Shown here piece after piece: positions 17,818 to 25,911 of a stretch of DNA of 64,000 nucleotides. Below the pieces are notes generated by a model that was not told the origin of the DNA, made no database searches, and worked only from the letters and a program-made list of their open reading frames with translations. Both the position numbers and the translations under genes were made by a program. How positions within the stretch are numbered: position 1 is the stretch's first letter; each line of letters opens with the position of its first letter. The DNA is from JBJGXI01 sp045635475 (GTDB lineage Bacteria > Bacillota > Bacilli > Bacillales > Amphibacillaceae): positions 1 through 64,000 of the forward strand of contig NZ_JBJGXI010000024.1 in the NCBI RefSeq assembly GCF_045635475.1, written 5' to 3'.

Positions 17818-17852
17818 TAACTTTTTTTAAAAATAGGAAGGGGAAATAAAAG

Positions 17853-18686
17853 ATGGAAATAAGATATGCAACGAATCCAACAGATTTTAAATCGTATGAT
17901 GGGGAAAGAATTCGTAAGGACTTTTTAGTTGAAAATCTATTTACTACTGGTGAGATTAAATTGGTGTACTCTCATTACGATCGACTGATCACAGGTGGAG
18001 CAGTACCAACAAACAAACCGCTAGTATTAGATGATAAAGAAACATTGAAAACAGAGTACTTTTTAGAGCGTAGAGAAGTAGGGTTCATTAATATTTCTGA
18101 CAACGTTGGCAAGGTTATCGTTGATGGTGAAGCTTATGAACTAAATAAGCGTGATTGCTTATATGTGGGTAAAGGCAATAAAGAGGTAAGCGTGGAAAGT
18201 GTTGATGCTGCAAATCCAGCGAAGTTCTACATCGTGTCGGCGCTAGCTCATACGAACTATCCAACTAAAAAGCTACCAATTGCAGATGCTGTTCCGACAC
18301 ACTTAGGATCTGACGAGGGATCAAACAAACGTACGATATACAAGTATATTCATGAAGATGGCATTCAAAGTTGTCAGTTAATGATGGGGATGACTTTACT
18401 TGCACCAAATAATATGTGGAATACGATGCCACCACACGTACATGATCGCCGTATGGAAGCGTATCTGTATTTCGATATGGATGAGGAATCTCGCGTATTT
18501 CACTTTATGGGGCAGCCGGATGATACACGCCACATGGTTGTCAAAAATGAACAAGTTATTCTATCACCGCCTTGGTCCATTCACTCTGGTGTAGGCACAA
18601 ACAATTACACGTTTATTTGGGCAATGGCAGGCGAGAATTACACATTCACAGATATGGGTCATGTTACAATGGCAGATCTTAAATAA
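17853..18686 (+). CDS. kduI: 5-dehydro-4-deoxy-D-glucuronate isomerase KduI
   Basis: Isomerises 5-keto-4-deoxyuronate, made from unsaturated uronates released by pectate or other lyases, to 2,5-diketo-3-deoxygluconate. The 277-residue double-cupin protein is full length: MEIRYATNPTDFKSYDG, ERREVGFINISDNVG, NTMPPHVHDRRMEAYLYFD (metal-binding His residues) and PPWSIHSGVGTNNYTFIWAM. Its presence implies that unsaturated uronates reach the cell although no lyase gene is in the window. A terminator follows. Confidence 0.96.
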   Translation: MEIRYATNPTDFKSYDGERIRKDFLVENLFTTGEIKLVYSHYDRLITGGAVPTNKPLVLDDKETLKTEYFLERREVGFINISDNVGKVIVDGEAYELNKRDCLYVGKGNKEVSVESVDAANPAKFYIVSALAHTNYPTKKLPIADAVPTHLGSDEGSNKRTIYKYIHEDGIQSCQLMMGMTLLAPNNMWNTMPPHVHDRRMEAYLYFDMDEESRVFHFMGQPDDTRHMVVKNEQVILSPPWSIHSGVGTNNYTFIWAMAGENYTFTDMGHVTMADLK

Positions 18687-18722
18687 TTTCTTTAGAGATT
18701 GAACACAGACTCTTAAATTCTA

Positions 18723-18768
18723 CCATCAGTAGAGGGAATCCCCTCCTCTGATGGAAGTTTTTATTTTT
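18723..18768 (+). terminator. Rho-independent terminator after kduI
   Basis: CCATCAGTAGAGGG pairs imperfectly with CCCTCCTCTGATGG and is followed by a T-rich run. It may attenuate transcription between kduI and kdgK. Confidence 0.7.
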
Positions 18769-18804
18769 TCATGAAAACCGACTCAATTACAGGAGCGAAA
18801 AAAT

Positions 18805-19749
18805 ATGGATGTTATTACATTAGGCGAGAGTATGGTCTTATTTAAACCAGATTCCTTGGGACCACTTAGATATGTGAATGGATTTAGTAAAACGGTCGGA
18901 GGGGCTGAGTCAAACTTAGCTGTTGCCTTGACTCGACTCGGTCATCAAGTAGGTTGGGTTAGCAAGCTCGGAAATGATGAATTTGGTCTGTATGTGCGCA
19001 ATACGATCCGTGGAGAAGGGGTTGAAACTTCTCGGGTATTGTTTGATGATCATGCACCCACAGCAGTCTTTTTTAAGGAAAGAAAATCAAATCAAGACCC
19101 TAACATTTATTATTATCGCAAAAACTCAGCGGCCAGCTTGCTTCGCCCTGAGGAGTTAGATGAGAGTTATTTTAAAACTGCAAAATATCTTCATTTAACT
19201 GGTATTACACCTGCACTCAGTGATAGTTGTCGAGCAACTGTTTATCAAGCTATGAAGCTAGCAAAACAACATAATCAAACGACTGTTTTTGACCCGAATA
19301 TTCGTTTAAAGCTATGGTCAAAAGAAGAGGCAAAATCTGTTTTAAACGACATCGCTGGACAAGTTGACATCGTTTTACCAGGTGTAGATGAAGGAGAACT
19401 TATGACAGGTCATAAAGAGCCTGAGCAAATTGCGACTGCTTTACTTGAAAATGGTGCAAGAATCGTTGTCGTCAAGTTAGGAAGTAAAGGCGCCTACTAT
19501 GCAACGAAAGAGGAAAGTGCTTTTGTTGCTGGCTATCAGGTAGATGAAATAGTCGATACAGCAGGAGCAGGAGATGGATTTGCTGCAGGATTTTTATCTG
19601 GGTTACTACGTGGGTGGGATTTCGAACAAGCCGTTCAATTCGGTAATAAAATTGGTGCATTTGCTTTAAGTGTTGCAGGTGATATGGAAGGATACCCTTT
19701 CTGGAATCAGGTAGACCCGGAACAATCCCAACAAATAATTTCTCGATAG
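18805..19749 (+). CDS. kdgK: 2-dehydro-3-deoxygluconokinase KdgK
   Basis: PfkB/ribokinase-family kinase of 314 residues that phosphorylates 2-keto-3-deoxygluconate at O6. Family features: DVITLGESMVLFKP at the start, GGAESNLAVALTRLGHQVG, FDPNIRLKLW, and the C-terminal DTAGAGDGFAAGFLSGL with the catalytic Asp. GAGCG ribosome site. The aldolase gene kdgA follows within a few bases, so the two are translated as a pair. Confidence 0.93.
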   Translation: MDVITLGESMVLFKPDSLGPLRYVNGFSKTVGGAESNLAVALTRLGHQVGWVSKLGNDEFGLYVRNTIRGEGVETSRVLFDDHAPTAVFFKERKSNQDPNIYYYRKNSAASLLRPEELDESYFKTAKYLHLTGITPALSDSCRATVYQAMKLAKQHNQTTVFDPNIRLKLWSKEEAKSVLNDIAGQVDIVLPGVDEGELMTGHKEPEQIATALLENGARIVVVKLGSKGAYYATKEESAFVAGYQVDEIVDTAGAGDGFAAGFLSGLLRGWDFEQAVQFGNKIGAFALSVAGDMEGYPFWNQVDPEQSQQIISR

Positions 19750-19761
19750 GAAGTGGATGCG

Positions 19762-20409
19762 ATGATTAGTAAAGCAAGCTTAATAGATCGTTTAGTAAAG
19801 AGTGGTGTGGTCGCAGTGATCCGCCAAGTACCAATTGATGCAGTGGAGAAGGTGTGTGAGCATTTAATTAAAGGTGGCGTTAATGCTTTAGAGGTTACAG
19901 TTGATGACCCAAATGGTTATTCAATCATAAGAAATCTAACTAATCGATTTAAAGACGAAGCGATTATTGGCGCAGGAACGGTGTTAAATGCTCAGTCTGC
20001 GCAAAAAGCTATTGATAATGGAGCAGAATTTATTGTTAGCCCTACCTTAAGCGAAGATGTTATTAAAACAACATTAAGGTATGGAAAAGTTTCTGTACCA
20101 GGAGTTATGACACCTACTGAAGCACTCACGGCTTTTGAACATGGTGCAGATATGGTGAAAGTTTTTCCGGCATCCTCTGTCGGTGCTTCGTTCATAAAAA
20201 ATATGAGAGGTCCACTACCTCAAATTCCAATTATGACTACTGGTGGCATCAATCTCGACAATGCGGCTGAGTTTATTGAAGCAGGGGCAGTTGCGATTGG
20301 TGCTGGAGGTAACTTAGTTAATAACAAGCTGATTAAGGAAGCTAAATTCGAAGAGATCGAAAAAATAGCAAAGTCTTATATAGAAATTGTAAAAAATGCT
20401 AGAGGTTAA
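19762..20409 (+). CDS. kdgA: KDPG / KHG aldolase KdgA
   Basis: Splits 2-keto-3-deoxy-6-phosphogluconate into pyruvate and glyceraldehyde-3-phosphate (it may also act on 4-hydroxy-2-oxoglutarate). Class I aldolase: the Schiff-base Lys is in ADMVKVFPAS and the catalytic Glu in the GGVNALEVTVDDP strand; MTTGGIN forms the phosphate site. The start is ATG 19762 with AGGAAGTGG upstream (a GTG three codons earlier is possible), giving 215 residues. It ends at a strong bidirectional terminator. Confidence 0.93.
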   Translation: MISKASLIDRLVKSGVVAVIRQVPIDAVEKVCEHLIKGGVNALEVTVDDPNGYSIIRNLTNRFKDEAIIGAGTVLNAQSAQKAIDNGAEFIVSPTLSEDVIKTTLRYGKVSVPGVMTPTEALTAFEHGADMVKVFPASSVGASFIKNMRGPLPQIPIMTTGGINLDNAAEFIEAGAVAIGAGGNLVNNKLIKEAKFEEIEKIAKSYIEIVKNARG

Positions 20410-20418
20410 GATGAATAT

Positions 20419-20462
20419 AAAAAGTGTCAGGACTGCTAGATAGCTAGTTCCTGACACTTTTT
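20419..20462. terminator. Bidirectional terminator between kdgA and the Gfo/Idh gene
   Basis: Perfect 14-bp arms AAAAAGTGTCAGGA and TCCTGACACTTTTT around a 16-base loop, with A and T tracts on either side; it serves the two convergent genes. Confidence 0.92.
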
Positions 20463-20490
20463 AGTTTATATACTAATCTAGCATTGCCGA

Positions 20491-21774
20491 TCAAATATCC
20501 AACAAATCTGCTATTTTCACAACTTGTTTTGTTCGCAATGAAATATTACCTGCAATTCCTGTTAAAATCGACATGGCCCCATCAACATGCGAAGCTGCAC
20601 GGTTAAATTCATCTTCAGTTGGTTCACCAAATAAGTCCTGCAATAGCACGGTATCACCGCCACCATGGCCACCTTCACCTTCGACAACTTCAGCCTCATA
20701 AGGTTCGCCAAACATTGGCAATACTTTTATTGATTTTTCTTCCAGTTTTCCTTCATCACTTTTCGAGCCACCTGAATTAATGTATGACTGCTCACGAACT
20801 TGCATTTCTATTCTGCCTTTACTACCATTGAAAACAACAACAAAACCTTCCCATGGAAGATAAGCATTTAAAGAATAGGTTAGGATTGCTTTATTTTTAT
20901 ACGTAACGAGAACACCTAATGTGTCCTCAATATCGATACCATCACCAAACACACTTTGATCACGTTGGTATCCATCTTCTTCTTCTGCATCAAGGTACAT
21001 CGCTTTTAGATGTGGATTCGCTTCTAAATCAATCGCAAAAGGGTCTTCCTTAGCATGCTTTGTTCCATGTGCGCGCTGGTAAAATTCGGTTACACCTCGT
21101 GCTTCTGCATTTTCTTTACCGTAATAACGGAGTCCACCAGAAGCATACACTGTTTCTGGAATAGTACCTAACCAGAAATTGACAAGATCAAAATGGTGCG
21201 TGGACTTATGTACAAGGAGCCCACCGCTATTTTTCTTATTTCGATGCCACCTACGGAAATAGTCTGCACCATGCTGTGTATCTAACGCCCATTCAAAATG
21301 GACAGAAAATACATTACCAATTACATCGTCGCGAATCAGTTCACGTATTTTTGTATTATGTGGGGCATAACGATAATTAAAAGCAACACGTACCTGATTG
21401 CCAGTTCGCTCAATCGCGTCTAAAATTGATTGTGCTTTTTCTTCATCGACTGTCATTGGCTTTTCAGTGATCACATCACAACCTAATTCAAGTGCTTTAA
21501 TAATATACGTGTGATGTGTCCGGTCTACAGTTGTAACGATGACAATGTCGGGCTGTTCCTGCTTAATCATCACTTCAAATTCACTAGCTTTGTAAGTGTT
21601 AACCTTTTTATGATCATACTTTTCCTCTAAAAGTTGATTGGCATAATCCATTCTTGTTTGATTAACATCACAAAAGGCAAGCAATTGACATGTATCTCGG
21701 AAATCCTTTGTCATTGCACCATAGAAGAATTCAGCTCTACCGCCAGTACCAATGAGTACATATTTCTTTTTCAT
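20491..21774 (-). CDS. Gfo/Idh/MocA-family oxidoreductase
   Basis: A 427-residue NAD(P)-dependent sugar oxidoreductase. The Rossmann motif GTGGRAEFFYGAM is at the N-terminus; EKPMTVDE carries the family catalytic Lys; and LVHKSTHHFDLVNFWLG is typical of the C-terminal alpha/beta domain. Substrate not readable; members oxidise sugars, inositols or uronate derivatives. Its upstream region holds a LacI-type palindrome shared with uxaE plus a cre-like box, so it is probably part of the hexuronate regulon. AAGGAG ribosome site. Confidence 0.82.
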   Translation of the reverse strand: MKKKYVLIGTGGRAEFFYGAMTKDFRDTCQLLAFCDVNQTRMDYANQLLEEKYDHKKVNTYKASEFEVMIKQEQPDIVIVTTVDRTHHTYIIKALELGCDVITEKPMTVDEEKAQSILDAIERTGNQVRVAFNYRYAPHNTKIRELIRDDVIGNVFSVHFEWALDTQHGADYFRRWHRNKKNSGGLLVHKSTHHFDLVNFWLGTIPETVYASGGLRYYGKENAEARGVTEFYQRAHGTKHAKEDPFAIDLEANPHLKAMYLDAEEEDGYQRDQSVFGDGIDIEDTLGVLVTYKNKAILTYSLNAYLPWEGFVVVFNGSKGRIEMQVREQSYINSGGSKSDEGKLEEKSIKVLPMFGEPYEAEVVEGEGGHGGGDTVLLQDLFGEPTEDEFNRAASHVDGAMSILTGIAGNISLRTKQVVKIADLLDI

Positions 21775-21817
21775 TACACCACTCCTTAAATTAATGAGTC
21801 AGGATTTAATGATCTTG

Positions 21818-21831
21818 TGTTACCGTTTACA
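21818..21831 (-). promoter_or_regulatory. cre-like site upstream of the Gfo/Idh gene
   Basis: On the minus strand TGTAAACGGTAACA matches TGWAARCGYTWNCW at 13 of 14 positions. It is 44 bases before the start codon and next to the LacI-type palindrome. Confidence 0.5.
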
Positions 21832-21839
21832 ATTAAGTG

Positions 21840-21855
21840 TTTACAACGTTGTTAA
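21840..21855. promoter_or_regulatory. LacI-type operator upstream of the Gfo/Idh gene
   Basis: TTTACAAC / GTTGTTAA, a 16-base palindrome with one mismatched pair; its core ACAACGTTGTTA is identical to the site at 12721-12742. Probably bound by the LacI-family protein encoded at 11606-12586. Confidence 0.55.
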
Positions 21856-21948
21856 TATTGATTTTAAAGGATTATTGGGGTTTGAGCAAACATTATGTAG
21901 GATCCTCAAATAACGGCAATCTTTCCCATACAAGAAAAAATCATATTA

Positions 21949-21982
21949 TAGCCATCCAAAAATAAATAAATTTGGATGGCTA
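21949..21982 (-). terminator. Hairpin terminator after the MFS gene
   Basis: Perfect 12-bp arms TAGCCATCCAAA and TTTGGATGGCTA directly after the MFS stop codon on the minus strand. The T run (TTTTTTC) starts several bases further on, so efficiency is uncertain. Confidence 0.6.
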
Positions 21983-21999
21983 AAATACGCGTATATTAA

Positions 22000-23478
22000 T
22001 TAAAATTCAATGTTTCCCCTACTAGCTGCTTGCTTGTTTGTAACAACAAGATAAATCATCGCAAGGATTGTCAAGCTCATCACAAATAAAAAAAAACTAT
22101 GAAAGCCGAGCATCACTTGTGCGTTAGCTGGCCTATGGTCTGACAAAAGCCATTCCGTGATGGAACCTTGGACAAACATATTCATAAATGTTACACCTAC
22201 TGCTGTACCCATAATCATACCGAAATTTCTAAATAGTGCGATGGTACTCGTGATAATCCCTAAGTATTGGAACGGGATATAACCAATCATTAGCTTATAG
22301 TTTGGTGATGTTAAAATCCCCATCGCAAATCCTAACAAACAAAGCAGTAAGCTAACGACCAATAGGGAAGAAGACGTTGTTAGCATGCTTAACCCGAATA
22401 ATGAAGCTATCATGATGCCGAGTCCAATCATTACGACGATAAAGCTACCAAATCGATCGGCAAGCGTTCCACTTACCGGACCAAATATTGCTAATAATAG
22501 CGGGTAACTCATTAATAGTAAACCGGAAACCGACGGGGAAATATCCAATACACCGCGTAAATAAAACGGAATAACAACCATTGCTGAAAAAGTTGCCATA
22601 TAACTTACCACGATAATCAAGCTACCTGAACGAACCATCGGTGGTGCGAGTACGTTTAATTGGATAAATGGGTCCTGCTTTTTTCTCACCCAGTATAGAA
22701 ATAGCACGAGTGTACTAATGCCAGTAAGCGTAATTGGCCATAGCAAAGCAGTTACGCTACCTTCGCCAATTTGATTGAGCACAAAAATGATCGATGTTAG
22801 TGCTACCCCGAAAAGAGCGGCACCAATATAATCAAAAGAACGTTTTTGTTCTTCGGGATTGTCTCTCGGTATAAATCGAGTAGCCATAAGCGCAGCCGCG
22901 ATTAGTAATGGCAACTGAATCCAAAACAAGACTTGCCAGGAAAACCAATTGATCAGTAAACCACCCACAGAAGGACCTAACAAAGCTCCAACGCCAACAG
23001 CGGTACCGATAATACCAAGTGCTTTTCCTCTTTTTTCCTCAGGATAGCTTTCTGTAATAATTGCCATGTTTGTTGCTTGAAGCATCGCTGCCCCCATGCC
23101 CTGGACAAACCTGGCTGCAAGCAAAAACACAAGTGAAAAGGAAAATGCTGCTAAAACAATACCAATGCCAAACACGAGATAACCGATGTTATGTATTCGT
23201 TTTTTTCCATACCGGTCGGAAAGCTTACCCATGATGGGCAAGCCGAGCATGACTGCAAGTAAATAACCGGTGACAATCCATTGGGTTATACCAAGTTGTG
23301 CTTGAAAAAATACCGACAAGTCTGGCAAAGCTATATTAACTAGCCCTGCAGAAAAGTGGGATAAAAATGTACCAGGGCAAACCGACAAAAGTAGTAGGAT
23401 CGGTGCTGCAGTCTGTTTTGTTAACGGTTTGTTTGATACATATGCTCGACTTGCTTCTACCTTTCTCACAATAGTCAC
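22000..23478 (-). CDS. MFS transporter, DHA2 (EmrB/QacA-like) family
   Basis: A 492-residue integral membrane protein with about 14 hydrophobic segments. Motif A is GKLSDRYGKKRIHNIG between segments 2 and 3, and motif C lies in GVGALLGPSVGGLL, marking a proton-coupled exporter. Members extrude drugs or metabolites. It is the last gene of a minus-strand run with an ABC importer and a cysteine hydrolase, so it may export a product of that hydrolase (inference). A gap of 30 bases separates it from the hydrolase gene. Confidence 0.85.
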   Translation of the reverse strand: MTIVRKVEASRAYVSNKPLTKQTAAPILLLLSVCPGTFLSHFSAGLVNIALPDLSVFFQAQLGITQWIVTGYLLAVMLGLPIMGKLSDRYGKKRIHNIGYLVFGIGIVLAAFSFSLVFLLAARFVQGMGAAMLQATNMAIITESYPEEKRGKALGIIGTAVGVGALLGPSVGGLLINWFSWQVLFWIQLPLLIAAALMATRFIPRDNPEEQKRSFDYIGAALFGVALTSIIFVLNQIGEGSVTALLWPITLTGISTLVLFLYWVRKKQDPFIQLNVLAPPMVRSGSLIIVVSYMATFSAMVVIPFYLRGVLDISPSVSGLLLMSYPLLLAIFGPVSGTLADRFGSFIVVMIGLGIMIASLFGLSMLTTSSSLLVVSLLLCLLGFAMGILTSPNYKLMIGYIPFQYLGIITSTIALFRNFGMIMGTAVGVTFMNMFVQGSITEWLLSDHRPANAQVMLGFHSFFLFVMSLTILAMIYLVVTNKQAASRGNIEF

Positions 23479-23508
23479 CTGCTTTTTTAATCAACCTAAA
23501 AGTACTGT

Positions 23509-24132
23509 TTAAGAAGTTGTTTGTAATGCATGCCAGCTTTGAATCACATCTTCTGATTTGCATACTGTCCCAAAATACTGATCAATATTCGTTAGCGTCA
23601 TATCATGGGCGGCTTTCGAAAATGCAGCTGTACAATCAGATAACATGACAACATCATAATCTAGCATAAATCCATCGCGTGCCGTTGATTCAACACATAC
23701 ATTCGTACTAACACCAGTCATTATTAGGGTGTTAGTATTTAACGTACGTAATACGGAATCCAGTCTTGTGTTAATAAAGGCACTATAGCGGTGCTTAACA
23801 ACAATAATATCGTCAGCTTGTGGCTTTACTTTATAAAAATCTGCTCCCCACGTGTCTTTTCTGCACACACTTGTCTGATTCGCAATTTTTAATCGTTTTA
23901 CCCACGTGTCTGAATCAGTACTTGGCTCGTGAATTGTTTTTATGAAGATAACCGGCACACGATTGTCTCTTGCTTGTGCAATTAATTCGGCTAGTGGAGC
24001 GATCATTTCATCCACCATACTAACGTCTAAGCCTTGTTTGCCTAAATTACCATTTGCATCACAATAATCATTTTGCATATCGACTATTACCAAAGCCGTT
24101 TGAGCTGGGTCTACTTGTTTGTGGTCAATCAT
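23509..24132 (-). CDS. Isochorismatase-fold cysteine hydrolase
   Basis: A 207-residue cysteine hydrolase of the isochorismatase superfamily. The catalytic triad is visible: Asp18 in LVIVDMQNDYCD, Lys113 in VVKHRYSAF and Cys146 in GVSTNVCVESTARDG. Members hydrolyse amides, ureido compounds and carbamates (nicotinamidase, N-carbamoylsarcosine, RutB-like ureidoacrylate hydrolases). Its setting after a NitT/TauT-type ABC importer suggests that it acts on an imported nitrogen compound; the exact substrate cannot be told. Confidence 0.85.
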   Translation of the reverse strand: MIDHKQVDPAQTALVIVDMQNDYCDANGNLGKQGLDVSMVDEMIAPLAELIAQARDNRVPVIFIKTIHEPSTDSDTWVKRLKIANQTSVCRKDTWGADFYKVKPQADDIIVVKHRYSAFINTRLDSVLRTLNTNTLIMTGVSTNVCVESTARDGFMLDYDVVMLSDCTAAFSKAAHDMTLTNIDQYFGTVCKSEDVIQSWHALQTTS

Positions 24133-24209
24133 GTTAAGATACCATCCTTTTTGAATTTCAGAATCTACATGCGAGTTACCGCATGGCTAGTGCTAACTCT
24201 TGCAGTCGT

Positions 24210-25103
24210 TTAGTCAAAATGATACTGCTTTTGCAAAAATGCTCCAATAACATTTACGACACCGTATAAAATTGCTGACAAAATCGCTAATAGAACGATA
24301 CTCGTCATGACTAAATCCATTTGGAAAACTTGGCCGCCGTAAATGATTAAATAACCTAATCCTGCCTTTGAGGATAAGAATTCTCCCATAATAACACCGA
24401 CTAGCGTCAAACCAACGTTTACTTTCATCGTTGCGACAAAGTTTGGAATACTAGCTGGAAGCAGCACCATTTTCAACATTTGCCAACGGGTGGCGCCAAG
24501 CGATTGCATAAGTTTTAATTTTGATTTAGTTATTTCCTTAAATCCAGATTCAATCATAATGATTGTTACGATGATCGAGATGGCAACTGCCATTCCGTAT
24601 ATCGATAATCGATCTCCTAACCATATATAAAAAATCGGACCAAGAGCGACTTTGGGTAATGCATTAAGCACAACAACATAAGGGTCCATCACCTTGGACC
24701 AAAATGTAGACCACCAAAATCCAATCGCTATTACAATACCAAGAACCATCGATAACAGGAAACCGATAATTGTTTCTAAGCTCGTTACCCAAACGTGTTG
24801 ATAGATAGTTCCTGTAGCAATTAATTCAAGAAAAGTAGCTACAACTTCTGTTGGACGGCTTGTTAGCATTGGATTTGCCCATTCGAAAATCGCAGATAAC
24901 TCCCATAATACGAGAAATGCGATTAAGACTAAGAACCGTGATAACTGAATTTTAAAGTTATACCTTTTTATTGACTTTAAATAGTTCAGATATATACTGC
25001 TAACTGAGGAGGCAGGCCTATTAATTTCATTTGTCGCTTGCTTTTGGCTTTGGGCTGTCAAGGGATGGGACATCGTGTTCACTTCTTTCCTAAGCATGGA
25101 CAT
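24210..25103 (-). CDS. ABC transporter permease, NitT/TauT type
   Basis: About six membrane segments and the EAA-type loop contacting the ATPase (SGFKEITKSKLKLMQSLGATRWQ region), as in SsuC/TauC/ThiX permeases. The frame opens inside the last codons of the ATPase gene (14-base overlap), giving translational coupling; an in-frame ATG at 25073 (MSHPLTAQ) is an alternative start and would trim a non-conserved tail of 10 residues. Cytoplasmic membrane. Confidence 0.88.
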   Translation of the reverse strand: MSMLRKEVNTMSHPLTAQSQKQATNEINRPASSVSSIYLNYLKSIKRYNFKIQLSRFLVLIAFLVLWELSAIFEWANPMLTSRPTEVVATFLELIATGTIYQHVWVTSLETIIGFLLSMVLGIVIAIGFWWSTFWSKVMDPYVVVLNALPKVALGPIFYIWLGDRLSIYGMAVAISIIVTIIMIESGFKEITKSKLKLMQSLGATRWQMLKMVLLPASIPNFVATMKVNVGLTLVGVIMGEFLSSKAGLGYLIIYGGQVFQMDLVMTSIVLLAILSAILYGVVNVIGAFLQKQYHFD

Positions 25104-25860
25104 GTTCTTCTAGCTCCTTCCATATTTCACTAAAATACGCATTATATTCTGGTCTTTGTCTTGTTTCGAATGGAGATGGTCGACCCCCGTTAAACGTAAT
25201 GTTATAGTCCTTTTTCACTGTACTTGGTCGCTTCGACATCACAATCACTCGATCAGCCATTGCTATTGCTTCTGAAATATCATGGGTAACGAGAATGACG
25301 GTTTTCTTTTGTTCGCGAAGAATTGTAGATATTTCATCTGATAACGTTAATCGTGTTTGATAATCAAGTGCAGAAAATGGTTCATCTAAAAGTAAAATTT
25401 CCGGCTGAATTACTAATGTGCGAATTAGTGCAACACGTTGGCGCATGCCACCAGAAAGCTGTTTAGGGCTATGGTGGGCAAATTCGCCCATACCATAGCG
25501 ATTGAGTAATTCAAGTGCTCTTGCTTCTGCTTCTTTAAGATCCATCCCACGAATTTCTGCTCCGACTAGTAGATTTTTTAAAACACTTCTCCATTCGAAC
25601 AAATGATCATTTTGCAACATATATCCGGTTCGATCGGAAGTCTTGTTCAACGTTTCTCCGAATAAATGCACTTCACCTTCCGTTGGTTGCATAACACCGG
25701 AGATGAGGGAAAGCAAGGTGCTTTTCCCACATCCACTCGGTCCTACTATACTTATAAATTCTCCTTCTTCGATTGTAAGGTTTATATCCCTAAGCGCCTC
25801 GGTTTCTTCCTTAATGGTGAAGTAGCGAAGACTAACATCGCGTAGTTCGATTTGAGCCAT
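25090..25860 (-). CDS. ABC transporter ATP-binding protein, NitT/TauT type
   Basis: A 256-residue importer ATPase with Walker A GPSGCGKST, signature LSGGMRQRVAL, Walker B ILLLDEPFSALD and the switch His in VILVTHDISEA. It resembles the SsuB/TauB/YtlC group, which powers uptake of sulfonates, nitrate or pyrimidine precursors. It sits between the binding-protein and permease genes of the same importer. Confidence 0.92.
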   Translation of the reverse strand: MAQIELRDVSLRYFTIKEETEALRDINLTIEEGEFISIVGPSGCGKSTLLSLISGVMQPTEGEVHLFGETLNKTSDRTGYMLQNDHLFEWRSVLKNLLVGAEIRGMDLKEAEARALELLNRYGMGEFAHHSPKQLSGGMRQRVALIRTLVIQPEILLLDEPFSALDYQTRLTLSDEISTILREQKKTVILVTHDISEAIAMADRVIVMSKRPSTVKKDYNITFNGGRPSPFETRQRPEYNAYFSEIWKELEEHVHA

Positions 25861-25911
25861 CAGAACAATCTCCCCTTTCTGTAAATATCTATTATAAGTT
25901 AAGCAAGCAGT

